Below are positions 18,092 through 25,233 of a stretch of DNA of 62,077 nt, piece after piece. Origin of the DNA: a virus; IMG/VR virus record IMGVR_UViG_3300029319_000038, positions 1-62,077 of that record; one strand, written 5' to 3'. Within the stretch, counting starts at the first letter, position 1. Every line of letters begins with the position of its first letter. The notes beneath the pieces were generated by a model. That model had not been told where the DNA came from, searched no databases, and was given only the letters and a program-made list of their open reading frames with translations. The position numbers and the translations under genes were made by a program.

Positions 18092-19270
18092 ATGCTCTTT
18101 CAGGTGCTAGACGAAAAAAAAGAATGCTATGCAATATTTTGTGATGGCGAGTTGTTTAAGTACCCTAATAGTCTAGAGCTGACACACACTTGGTCGCATT
18201 CAGCTCACGCGCCGTTGGATGATGTTGAGTATGCATCGATATGGTGCGCTGGCAAAAGCTTAGATGAAGTTTGCCCTGAACATCTTAAGAACGAATGGCA
18301 ATTAATCAAAGCCAAGCTTAAAGCTTTTTCTAAAGCAGTGCAGACATCAAAAATTAACTTGTCTGACGTTTGTTTTTATGATTTTGTTTCAAAACAGTTT
18401 TTGATTGATTACTGCGCTTCAAAAAATAAAATAACAGAGTGGGTTTTTGCTAAATATGAAAAGCCAAAAAATTACGATCTTATGGAAAGCATCGTTAAGT
18501 TTACAACAAAAATAAAAAATCAACATTTAAACTTGGATTTAAAAAACTTAGACTTTTTAGATCCTGAAGTAAGAAAGACGTTTAATAAGATTAAATATGC
18601 GAACAGTAATATTATATACAATCCATGGGGCACTGTAACTGGCAGACTGTCAACCAAGCCTGATAGCTTCCCTATTTTGACGCTCAACAGGCAACTAAGA
18701 TCAGTTATAAAGCCAAACAATGATTTGTTTGTTGAGTTTGACTACAACGCTGCAGAGGTTCGCGTTCTGCTGGCTTTATTAGGAGAGGATCAGCCTGAGG
18801 GCGATTTGCATGATTGGATCGTTAAAAATATATTTGACGATAAATGCCCAAGAGAAAAAGCAAAAACAAGAGTGTTCAGGTGGTTATACAATCCCAAGGC
18901 ACAAAATAAAAGATTGAGCGAGAGGTTTGACAGGGAAGCTATTATTGATAAGCACTACAAAGATGGGTATGTATATACGCCTTTTGGTAGAAAAATTAAA
19001 GCTCCAGAAGAAAAAGCATTAAATTATATTATCCAGAGCACAACTAGCGATTTGTTTTTAACTAACATGCTTAAAGTTGATAAAATGCTTAGCAGCAGAA
19101 GGTCTTTTATTTCATTCTGCGTACATGATAGCTTTTTAATTGATTTTGCAAAAGAAGACCAGCCAATGATTCACGATATGATAGAGGCTTTTTCAGGCAC
19201 TACTTTTGGTGACTTTAAAGTTAACGTCAGCATGGGGAAGAGCTTTGGCACTATGAGGAAGGTACAATGA
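18092..19270 (+). CDS. Minimal family A DNA polymerase (palm/fingers only)
   Basis: A 392-residue PolA-type polymerase. Motif A is FDYNAAEVR with catalytic D217. Motif B is R254-x3-K258-x7-Y266 (usual YG is YN). A TPFGR segment follows at about 296-300, and motif C is VHDS with H345-D346, so both catalytic aspartates are present. TGRLST at about 183-188 precedes motif A as in other family members. No 3'-5' or 5'-3' exonuclease domain exists, and the region before motif A is only about 210 residues, much smaller than Klenow-type enzymes (about 600). The next gene overlaps by 4 bases. It may be a repair, translesion or primer-related polymerase beside the DnaE enzyme at 33041. Confidence 0.82.
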   Translation: MLFQVLDEKKECYAIFCDGELFKYPNSLELTHTWSHSAHAPLDDVEYASIWCAGKSLDEVCPEHLKNEWQLIKAKLKAFSKAVQTSKINLSDVCFYDFVSKQFLIDYCASKNKITEWVFAKYEKPKNYDLMESIVKFTTKIKNQHLNLDLKNLDFLDPEVRKTFNKIKYANSNIIYNPWGTVTGRLSTKPDSFPILTLNRQLRSVIKPNNDLFVEFDYNAAEVRVLLALLGEDQPEGDLHDWIVKNIFDDKCPREKAKTRVFRWLYNPKAQNKRLSERFDREAIIDKHYKDGYVYTPFGRKIKAPEEKALNYIIQSTTSDLFLTNMLKVDKMLSSRRSFISFCVHDSFLIDFAKEDQPMIHDMIEAFSGTTFGDFKVNVSMGKSFGTMRKVQ

Positions 19271-20100
19271 ATTTAGTAGGTTTGGGAAACGCAGGTTGTC
19301 AAGTTGTCAAATGTCTAGAAAATTACCCACAATATAAGACTTTTTGTGTTGATACAGAAAATCAAGGGTATCGCAAGTTTGTCTCTGTTGAGTTACAAAA
19401 AAACCATGAAGAGTATGAAAAAAACTACAAAAAACTTAATCTTAGAGGCTTGAAGGGTCACACCACAGTTGTTTTAAATGGATCTGGTAATATCAGCGGT
19501 ATCGCATTAAGGTTATTGGAGCAAATTAAAAAGCACAAAACAGATGTGTTATACATTAAGTCAGATGAGCAAACTTTAACCGCTGAGGCAAAAATGAAAG
19601 AGAAGATAGTATTTTCTGTTTTGCAACAATATGCTAGGTCAAACATGATTAACAGGATGTGGATTGTAGATAATAAAAATGTTGAAAGCATCTTGGAGAA
19701 TGTTTCAATTAAAAACTACTGGCAAAACATAAACAATCTAATATCAAATACTTTTCACATGTATAATGTCTTTATTAACACCGAGCCGCTGTTGACAACC
19801 AAAGCTCAACCAACTGAAACTTGCAGAATAGGGACATTTGGTGTTGTTAATTTTGAAAATTCAAATGAGAGGCTGTTCTATGATCTGGAATACGCACGTT
19901 TTGTAAATTATTTCTACAATATCAATGAGCAAACGATGGAAAATGAGGGCAATATTCTCTCTAAAATCAGAGAGGAGGTTTCGAAAAAATCCAGTGAGGA
20001 GACTCACGTTGCTTTTTCTATATATCCAACAACTTATGATCAGAATTATGTTTATTCCTCTCACGTTGCTTCGTTTATTCAAGAGCAAAACATAAATTAA
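19267..20100 (+). CDS. Divergent tubulin/FtsZ-like protein
   Basis: A 277-residue protein. It starts with a Rossmann-like NLVGLGNAGCQ loop (residues 2-12), as in FtsZ, followed by a VDTEN strand end near 29. NGSGNISG at 71-78 occupies the place of the tubulin signature GGGTGTG, followed by a helix and a DVLYIKS strand at 93-99. A WIVDNKNV segment at 132-139 then matches the FtsZ IPNDxLL position, followed by a long helix. The T7-loop NxDxxD is not evident, so polymerisation-linked GTP hydrolysis may be altered or lost. It overlaps the mini-polymerase by 4 bases (ATGA). The fold assignment is inference from motif order. Confidence 0.5.
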   Translation: MNLVGLGNAGCQVVKCLENYPQYKTFCVDTENQGYRKFVSVELQKNHEEYEKNYKKLNLRGLKGHTTVVLNGSGNISGIALRLLEQIKKHKTDVLYIKSDEQTLTAEAKMKEKIVFSVLQQYARSNMINRMWIVDNKNVESILENVSIKNYWQNINNLISNTFHMYNVFINTEPLLTTKAQPTETCRIGTFGVVNFENSNERLFYDLEYARFVNYFYNINEQTMENEGNILSKIREEVSKKSSEETHVAFSIYPTTYDQNYVYSSHVASFIQEQNIN

Positions 20101-20101
20101 T

Positions 20102-20129
20102 TTTACTGTTTAATTTTTGTTATTATCAT
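20102..20129 (+). promoter_or_regulatory. Sigma70-like promoter of gp32 gene
   Basis: TTTACT at 20102-20107, 16-base spacer, TATCAT at 20124-20129. Same box and spacing as other promoters in the window. It lies in the 92-base gap before the ssDNA-binding protein gene. Confidence 0.6.
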
Positions 20130-20192
20130 ATACTCAAGCCGGTCAGGATATTAGCTGGCTGTACTATAGCACAACGCAAAAAGGAGTTAGAA

Positions 20193-20933
20193 ATGGCTAT
20201 TGATTTAAATAAAATGAAAGCAAAGCTTGATGCTTTGGAAAATCGCGGCGGCAGGCAGAAAAGTGTTTTCTGGCGTCCAGAAGATGGCGAACAGACAATC
20301 CGAATTGTCCCGACAGCGGATGGCGATCCATTCAAGGAGTACTGGTTTCACTACAACCTTGGTAAAAACGCAGGCTTTCTAAGCCCAAAGAAAAATTTTG
20401 GACAAGATGACCCACTTAATGATTTTGTCCGGCAGCTTTATAATGAAGGCTCTGATGAGTCTGTCAAGATGGCAAAGAGCCTTTCGGCGCGCCAGCGCTT
20501 CTTTGCTCCGGTTGTTGTACGTGGAGAAGAAGACAAGGGTGTTCGTCTATGGGGCTTTGGTAAAACAGCCTACAAAGAGCTTCTAAACCTTGTGCTCAAT
20601 CCAGAGTATGGAGACATCACCGATGTCAACGAGGGTACTGATCTTACTATTCAGTATGGCAAGCCGCCAGGCGCGCAGTTTCCACAAACTAGCATTACGC
20701 CTAGACGCAAGCCATCGCCTCTAGCGAAAACTGAGGATGAGATTAGCGCTTTTCTAGATCAGGTGCCTAATTTTGATGAAGTCTTTGAGCGCAAGACGCC
20801 TGAGCAAGTACAAGTCATGCTTGATGAGTTCTTGCTCTCTGAGTCAGACGCAGAAGAGGTCTCAACTGAGTCGACGCACTATAATACGCCAGCTACCCAG
20901 GTAGATAAGGCTTTTGCAGAGCTTCTTCCTTAA
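20193..20933 (+). CDS. 32: Single-stranded DNA-binding protein, T4 gp32-like
   Basis: Coats single-stranded DNA in replication and recombination and contacts UvsX and the replisome. The 246-residue protein has the gp32 core pattern: an early Arg/Gly loop (IRIVPTADG), WFHYNLG at about 51, the VPVVVRGEE segment, then RLWGFGKTAYKELL and DITD near 130-150. The C terminus is acidic, as in gp32, where it recruits partners. AAGGAG lies 8 bases before the ATG. A GGGGCAT hairpin follows. It sits in a gene set with UvsX and helicase. Confidence 0.87.
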   Translation: MAIDLNKMKAKLDALENRGGRQKSVFWRPEDGEQTIRIVPTADGDPFKEYWFHYNLGKNAGFLSPKKNFGQDDPLNDFVRQLYNEGSDESVKMAKSLSARQRFFAPVVVRGEEDKGVRLWGFGKTAYKELLNLVLNPEYGDITDVNEGTDLTIQYGKPPGAQFPQTSITPRRKPSPLAKTEDEISAFLDQVPNFDEVFERKTPEQVQVMLDEFLLSESDAEEVSTESTHYNTPATQVDKAFAELLP

Positions 20934-20940
20934 GTCCTCC

Positions 20941-20980
20941 ACCGCAGGGGGGCATGGGTCTACAGATGCCCCACTTTACT
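20941..20980 (+). repeat. GGGCAC-type hairpin repeat, copy 1
   Basis: ACCGCAGG, then GGGGCAT (20949-20955) pairing with ATGCCCC (20966-20972) around a GGGTCTACAG loop, then ACTTTACT. It shares sequence with copies at 21670 and 22082 well beyond the stem itself. It follows the gp32 stop and precedes the binding site of the next gene. Confidence 0.75.
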
Positions 20981-20996
20981 TTAAAAAGGAGAAAAA

Positions 20997-21458
20997 ATGA
21001 GTTTGCATGAAAAATTAAAAGCTGCTAATTTAAGTGGCGATCACAAGTTGACATTAAGTTTTTCTGATGGCGCAGATGTTGTTCACGCTTGGGGTGGATA
21101 TGAAGAGGAAGTGCTTGAGGAGACAGATTTTGCAGGTCGAGTAGCATCTTTAATCACTGTTGCTGGCTTCAAAAATGATGTTATTGAAACTCTTCGTGAA
21201 GAAAATTATCTTGATGATTATCCCAGAGACCATTCCGGTTTTGAAGAGTTTGTTAGTGGTGTTATCAAAGAAAATTTCTGGGATATGGATTTTATTGAAC
21301 GTACAACTGAGCAGTATGACTACAAGAGGGGCTTCTTCTCGCTTGAGGTTAATGTTGAAACAACAGTTGGACAGGTTCTTTCGACTCCTGAAGTTTACTT
21401 TAGTGGCTGGAAGAGCAAGGTGGACACCGATCTAGGTGTCTTAAATATTGATGCATAA
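20997..21458 (+). CDS. Hypothetical protein downstream of gp32
   Basis: A 153-residue acidic soluble protein (MSLHEKLKAANL start) with strong AAGGAG 8 bases before ATG. It has no recognised domain, membrane segment or catalytic motif. It lies between two copies of the repeated hairpin, so it may be an independently controlled cistron. A role in DNA metabolism is only suggested by neighbours. Confidence 0.65.
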   Translation: MSLHEKLKAANLSGDHKLTLSFSDGADVVHAWGGYEEEVLEETDFAGRVASLITVAGFKNDVIETLREENYLDDYPRDHSGFEEFVSGVIKENFWDMDFIERTTEQYDYKRGFFSLEVNVETTVGQVLSTPEVYFSGWKSKVDTDLGVLNIDA

Positions 21459-21472
21459 AAAAGGAGAAAACG

Positions 21473-21661
21473 ATGAATAATATGCCCGATACTTTAGATG
21501 AGATGATTAATCTTTTAAGCGCAGCTCGCGCAGACTATGAAAAGTTTTATAACAGCAACAACGCTTCCGCAGGGACTCGTGTTCGCAAAGTTATGCAAGA
21601 GATTAAAAATACTGCTCATGCTGTAAGGCAACACGTTCAAACTACTAAAAACGAGCGTTAG
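21473..21661 (+). CDS. Hc1-like (bacterial histone H1) nucleoid protein
   Basis: A 62-residue helical protein. The segment DYEKFYNSNNASAGTRVRK and the following MQEIKNTAHAVRQHV match the Hc1/bacterial histone H1 family consensus (EKFY-x-x-x-N-x-AAGTRVRK-x-MQ-x-LK-x-x-A-x-x-IR), known from chlamydiae and many Bacteroidetes. The basic C-terminal tail seen in chlamydial Hc1 is missing, so only the core helical domain is present. Binding to DNA and chromosome compaction is the known family role. AAAGGAG lies upstream. In a phage it could compact or protect viral or host DNA. Confidence 0.7.
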   Translation: MNNMPDTLDEMINLLSAARADYEKFYNSNNASAGTRVRKVMQEIKNTAHAVRQHVQTTKNER

Positions 21662-21669
21662 TTTCTTAA

Positions 21670-21710
21670 ACCGCAGGCGGGCACGGGTTTATAGGTGCCC
21701 TTTTACTACT
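21670..21710 (+). repeat. GGGCAC-type hairpin repeat, copy 2
   Basis: ACCGCAGGC, GGGCAC (21679-21684) pairing with GTGCCC (21695-21700), loop GGGTTTATAG, then TTTTACTACT. It follows the Hc1-like gene and precedes the Thr-rich lipoprotein gene. Confidence 0.75.
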
Positions 21711-21724
21711 AAAAGGATTTTATT

Positions 21725-22075
21725 ATGATTTTAAGAAATGTTTTAGCCGTCATGGCTTGTTTTGCAATTATGGTTGCCTGTAACCCACCTGCCGATACCT
21801 CAACGGCTGGAACTACAACAACCACTACAACTACAACTAATGTAGAAAGCACTACTGTTGGTAACACTAATACTGAGACAACCAACACAACTGGCGCAAC
21901 TGGAACTGCAACAGCTATCACTAATAGCAAATGTGATTGCACTGACTGTTCTGCATGCGCGAACACGGGAACTGTAGGCACCACAGGTGTTACAACAGAG
22001 CCCACAACAGGCACAACTACAACAGGTACGACTGCCACAACAAATACAACTACTGGCACAGCCACGACAAACTAG
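21725..22075 (+). CDS. Thr/Asn-rich low-complexity lipoprotein
   Basis: A 116-residue protein with a hydrophobic N-terminal signal (about residues 1-18) ending in a lipobox-like MVAC, so Cys19 would be lipidated. The mature part is almost all Thr with Asn, Gly and Ala (runs of nine Thr), interrupted by a Cys cluster CDCTDCSAC near residue 78. Likely exported and anchored to a membrane, with an extended possibly glycosylatable stalk. An exclusion or envelope-modifying role is conceivable but not shown. It has AAAAGGA upstream and is flanked on both sides by the hairpin repeat. Confidence 0.7.
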   Translation: MILRNVLAVMACFAIMVACNPPADTSTAGTTTTTTTTTNVESTTVGNTNTETTNTTGATGTATAITNSKCDCTDCSACANTGTVGTTGVTTEPTTGTTTTGTTATTNTTTGTATTN

Positions 22076-22081
22076 TTGTTG

Positions 22082-22127
22082 ACCGCAGGAGGGCACGGGT
22101 CTATATTACAGGTGCCCTGTTATTTTA
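22082..22127 (+). repeat. GGGCAC-type hairpin repeat, copy 3
   Basis: ACCGCAGGA, GGGCAC (22091-22096) pairing with GTGCCC (22112-22117), loop GGGTCTATATTACAG, then TGTTATTTTAC. It lies between the lipoprotein and the methyltransferase. Confidence 0.75.
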
Positions 22128-22136
22128 CGGAGGAAC

Positions 22137-22997
22137 ATGAAATCCCCTTTACGCTATCCAGGTGGGAAAACACGTGCTGTAAAGCATATTTTGCCACACA
22201 TACCTGATCATGCTGAGTATTGTGCCCCTTTTTTAGGTGGCGGCTCAGTTGAGCTGGCTTTAGCTGAAAGGGGCTCTGTCGTTTACGGCTATGATATTTT
22301 CAAGCCGCTAGTTTGGTTTTGGAAAGCCTTGCTTGAGAGCCCTTCTAAGTTAGCTGATATATCAGATTCTTATCGTGCGCCTGATGTTTATCTATACAAA
22401 GGCGAAGAACAATGCGAAAGAGGACTCTCAAGGGAGTTATTTAAAGCTTTTCGTGAGCAAATAAAGCAAGAGCTTGACAAAGACAGTCCCAGCTTTTCAT
22501 TTGATTTAGCCGCAAAGTTTTACGCAATCAATCGCTCAAGCTTTTCAGGCGCTACTTTCTCTGGCGGCTTTTCGAAGAGAGCTTCTTACGCTAGATTTAC
22601 TGATTCTTCAATTGATAGAATACGTAATTTTAAACAAGATAATTTATTTGTTGAGTGTGCAGATTTTGAAGAATCTATTTTAAAACACCCCAATGCGTTC
22701 CTATATTTAGATCCACCGTATATGTTATCTAAAAAACAACAAGAGAATCTTTATGGAGTTCAAGGCAACACCCACTCTGATTTCGATCATGGTCGACTTT
22801 TCTCTTTATTGAAAGATAGAAAAAATTGGGTTATGTCTTACGGTGGAGATGCAGATCAAATATTTGAGATGTACAATTCTTTTAAAATAATTGATTTAAG
22901 TGGTAAGTGGGCTTACGGAATGAAGAATGTTTCTTCAGAAAGTAAAAAAATGGGTAAGAGTTCAGAAATTTTAATTATAGGAGGAAAAAATGACTAA
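22137..22997 (+). CDS. dam: DNA adenine-N6 methyltransferase (Dam/D12 class)
   Basis: Transfers a methyl group from S-adenosylmethionine to adenine in DNA. The 286-residue protein has the D12 class layout: YPGGK at 7-11, the cofactor loop FLGGGS at 32-37, and the catalytic DPPY at 192-195. CGGAGG lies 5 bases before the ATG. The next gene, a PD-(D/E)XK nuclease candidate, overlaps by 8 bases. Target sequence is unknown. It may protect phage DNA from host restriction or from its neighbour's product. Confidence 0.88.
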   Translation: MKSPLRYPGGKTRAVKHILPHIPDHAEYCAPFLGGGSVELALAERGSVVYGYDIFKPLVWFWKALLESPSKLADISDSYRAPDVYLYKGEEQCERGLSRELFKAFREQIKQELDKDSPSFSFDLAAKFYAINRSSFSGATFSGGFSKRASYARFTDSSIDRIRNFKQDNLFVECADFEESILKHPNAFLYLDPPYMLSKKQQENLYGVQGNTHSDFDHGRLFSLLKDRKNWVMSYGGDADQIFEMYNSFKIIDLSGKWAYGMKNVSSESKKMGKSSEILIIGGKND

Positions 22998-23709
22998 ACT
23001 TAATCCGGCTAAATCTGGCGCACAACATGAGCATATTATCGCTGAGCGCATTAATAATTGTTTTGATACTAATTCTATCAACTTTCAAGCTTTTGCTGAA
23101 GGTGGCTCAGGTCACAGCAGTGATGTTGTGATTAAAAATAATGCTGGCACCGTTATTGATAGTTTTGAAATTAAAACCAGCAAAGGCACAAGAATTGATT
23201 TTGGTCAGTTTAGGCTCCGCTTTGAAAATGGACGCTGCACACAGTCAACTGGCAGTAACAACCAAGCGCAAGCTAAGATATTTGATGTGCTTGAGCAACA
23301 ACTGAATTCTGCTAATTTTGATATGAGAAACATCCCTTCGGGTCCTACCTTGGATCAGCATGAAGCTGCGCAGTTTTGGTGCACTATCGACGACCGGTCT
23401 GGCACAAGCTTATCAGGCGATGTTTTAAAAGTTAGCTTGCCTAAGAGTCTTGTCGCTGATTATTATCGCGATAAAGGCGACAGCTACATTGTTTTGGGTG
23501 AAAGCATCTACTCTCTTCATGAGGGCTTGGAGATGTCTTTGACAAACTCTATTGAAGAGTGTTATGCGGTTTTTAGAATCAAATACCACTCAACAAATAA
23601 AAAGACAGGTAAAAAAACTTTTTCATATACGGTTGCTTTGAGAGCTAAGTTTTATAAAGATAAAACAACTAGCAGCTTTGAGCATGCCATACAAAAAATT
23701 TATTGTTAA
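22990..23709 (+). CDS. Putative PD-(D/E)XK endonuclease next to methyltransferase
   Basis: A 239-residue soluble protein. SSDVV with D45, a 14-residue gap, then the strand SFEIKTS with E60-x-K62 gives the D-x(n)-E-x-K active site of the PD-(D/E)XK nuclease fold. A conserved-looking GHSSD loop precedes it, and a Gln-rich region (about 90-105) follows. No helicase or other domain is attached. It overlaps the methyltransferase by 8 bases and is translationally coupled to it, the layout of a type II restriction-modification pair. Cleavage specificity cannot be read; a recombination or degradation nuclease is the alternative. Confidence 0.6.
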   Translation: MTKLNPAKSGAQHEHIIAERINNCFDTNSINFQAFAEGGSGHSSDVVIKNNAGTVIDSFEIKTSKGTRIDFGQFRLRFENGRCTQSTGSNNQAQAKIFDVLEQQLNSANFDMRNIPSGPTLDQHEAAQFWCTIDDRSGTSLSGDVLKVSLPKSLVADYYRDKGDSYIVLGESIYSLHEGLEMSLTNSIEECYAVFRIKYHSTNKKTGKKTFSYTVALRAKFYKDKTTSSFEHAIQKIYC

Positions 23710-23723
23710 AATAGGAGAAATAA

Positions 23724-24839
23724 ATGGCTAGAAAACAAGCAAAGAAACTTGGCAGGTTAAATCTTGCTGAGATGAGAAATTTAATTAATAAAAAAGTGGG
23801 CATGGAAGTTGCTCATGATCTTTCCAATGACAACCCAACAGAAGTCAAAGAATGGATCTCTACTGGGTCAAGGTGGCTTGATTCTGTTATTTGTCGTGGC
23901 AGGCTGGCTGGTATCCCAGTTGGTAAGATTGTGGAGATTGCTGGTCTTGAAGGATCTGGTAAGTCTTATATGGCAGCGCAGGTTGCTGCGAATGCTCAAA
24001 AGATGGGCATTGATGTTATTTATTTTGATTCAGAGTCTGCTATTGACCCTGAGTTTTTGGCTCGTGCTGGTTGTGACTTGAATACATTGTTGTATGTACA
24101 AGCACAGTCTGTTGAGTTTGTTTTGGAGACTATTGAGGAGTTACTAGGTTCTAATGAGAACCGTATGCTTTTCATCTGGGATAGTCTTGCCTTAACACCA
24201 TCTATCAGTGACGTTGAGGGTGACTTTAATCCTCAGTCTTCTATGGCTGTCAAGCCACGTATTCTTGCGAAGGGTATGTCAAAACTAACTGTACCTATTG
24301 CTAACTCACAGTCTACATTCTTGGTTCTTAATCAGTTAAAGACTAATATCACTAGTAATGTAGCAGAGGCTATGACAACTCCATATGTGACACCAGGTGG
24401 TAAGGCAATGCATTATGCTTACTCGCTACGCATTTGGCTTACAAAGCGTAAAGCAAAGGCTGCTTTCATTATGGATGACAATGGTTTCCGTGTTGGCTCC
24501 GAGGTGAAGGTTACACTAAAGAAAAGCCGTTTTGGAACAGAGGGACGACAATGTACGTTTAAAATCCTATGGGGTGGTGACGTTGGCATCCAAGACGAAG
24601 AGAGTTGGTTTGAGGCTGTAAAAAGCTCAGATAGTATCAAACAAGCTGGCGCATGGTATAATCTACTTTATGAAGATGGCACATCAGAAAAGTTCCAAGC
24701 CTCAAAGTGGAAAGAGAAACTACAAAGTGACAAGTTCCGCGCTAGAATTTTGCAGATCATGGATGACGAAATTATCATGCGCTTTGAGAAAAAAGAAGGC
24801 AAAGCTGGCGATTTTTATGACATTGACCCAGGTGAGTAA
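23724..24839 (+). CDS. uvsX: UvsX/RecA-like recombinase
   Basis: Forms ATP-dependent filaments on single-stranded DNA for strand exchange and recombination-dependent replication. The 371-residue protein has Walker A GLEGSGKS at 74-81, a RecA-like FDSESAIDPEFL segment after it, a Walker B LFIWDSLAL, and the LNQLK plus TPGGKAMHYAYSLRI region of the RecA core. The N-terminal 45 residues are phage-specific. AGGAGA lies 8 bases upstream. It works with the gp32-like protein (20193) and the helicase (26241). No UvsY is recognised in the window. Confidence 0.88.
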   Translation: MARKQAKKLGRLNLAEMRNLINKKVGMEVAHDLSNDNPTEVKEWISTGSRWLDSVICRGRLAGIPVGKIVEIAGLEGSGKSYMAAQVAANAQKMGIDVIYFDSESAIDPEFLARAGCDLNTLLYVQAQSVEFVLETIEELLGSNENRMLFIWDSLALTPSISDVEGDFNPQSSMAVKPRILAKGMSKLTVPIANSQSTFLVLNQLKTNITSNVAEAMTTPYVTPGGKAMHYAYSLRIWLTKRKAKAAFIMDDNGFRVGSEVKVTLKKSRFGTEGRQCTFKILWGGDVGIQDEESWFEAVKSSDSIKQAGAWYNLLYEDGTSEKFQASKWKEKLQSDKFRARILQIMDDEIIMRFEKKEGKAGDFYDIDPGE

Positions 24840-24858
24840 TGTTCTTATATTATTTGAA

Positions 24859-24866
24859 ACTATTTA
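24859..24866 (+). promoter_or_regulatory. ACTATTTA motif upstream of 24885
   Basis: ACTATTTAAATAA lies in the 45-base gap between uvsX and the next gene, 19 bases before its start. Same octamer as upstream of virion genes; here it precedes a small unknown gene. Confidence 0.4.
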
Positions 24867-24884
24867 AATAAGCGAGGGCTTTGT

Positions 24885-25223
24885 ATGGATAGTTTAAGGC
24901 AAGTGATAAAAGAATATTTATTTGAGGAGCTTTGGGAAGCACATTGCATCCTAAGATCTGACGATGATAAAAATATCACAAAAGTAACTGACAATCTGAG
25001 AGGACTGCGAGGCGTTACAGTTGTTACTGTTGATGGACCAGCAAAAAAAGTTGGTCCAGGCGTTGAGCGAACAAAGCTAAAAGTTAAATTTTTCCAAATG
25101 GCTCCAACAATGAAAGAGCAGTTGGCTAATATGTCCAACGAAGCTAGAAAAATTGATGGAGTCTTCTCTTTTATGCCTGTTCGTTGGAACAAAGTGGTCA
25201 GTAGGATTTATAGACCAAAATAG
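24885..25223 (+). CDS. Conserved phage protein of unknown function
   Basis: A 112-residue protein with a charged N-terminal helix (MDSLRQVIKEYLFEEL) and an alternating alpha/beta remainder resembling a small ferredoxin-like fold. It has only weak upstream binding-site character (GAGGG). The N terminus is similar in style to those of proteins at 39446 and 51326. The late-type motif just upstream suggests it could be a virion or late protein although its neighbours are replication genes. Confidence 0.62.
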   Translation: MDSLRQVIKEYLFEELWEAHCILRSDDDKNITKVTDNLRGLRGVTVVTVDGPAKKVGPGVERTKLKVKFFQMAPTMKEQLANMSNEARKIDGVFSFMPVRWNKVVSRIYRPK

Positions 25224-25233
25224 AGAGGTAAAA

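Noticed and set aside
21709-22096. Val-rich and Cys-rich minus-strand frames opposite the Thr-rich lipoprotein
   Set aside because: Complement of ACA/ACT repeats gives Val/Cys runs; no signals for expression.
20941-22127. CRISPR array as explanation for the three hairpin repeats
   Set aside because: Spacing is several hundred bases with genes between copies, no uniform spacers and no cas genes.
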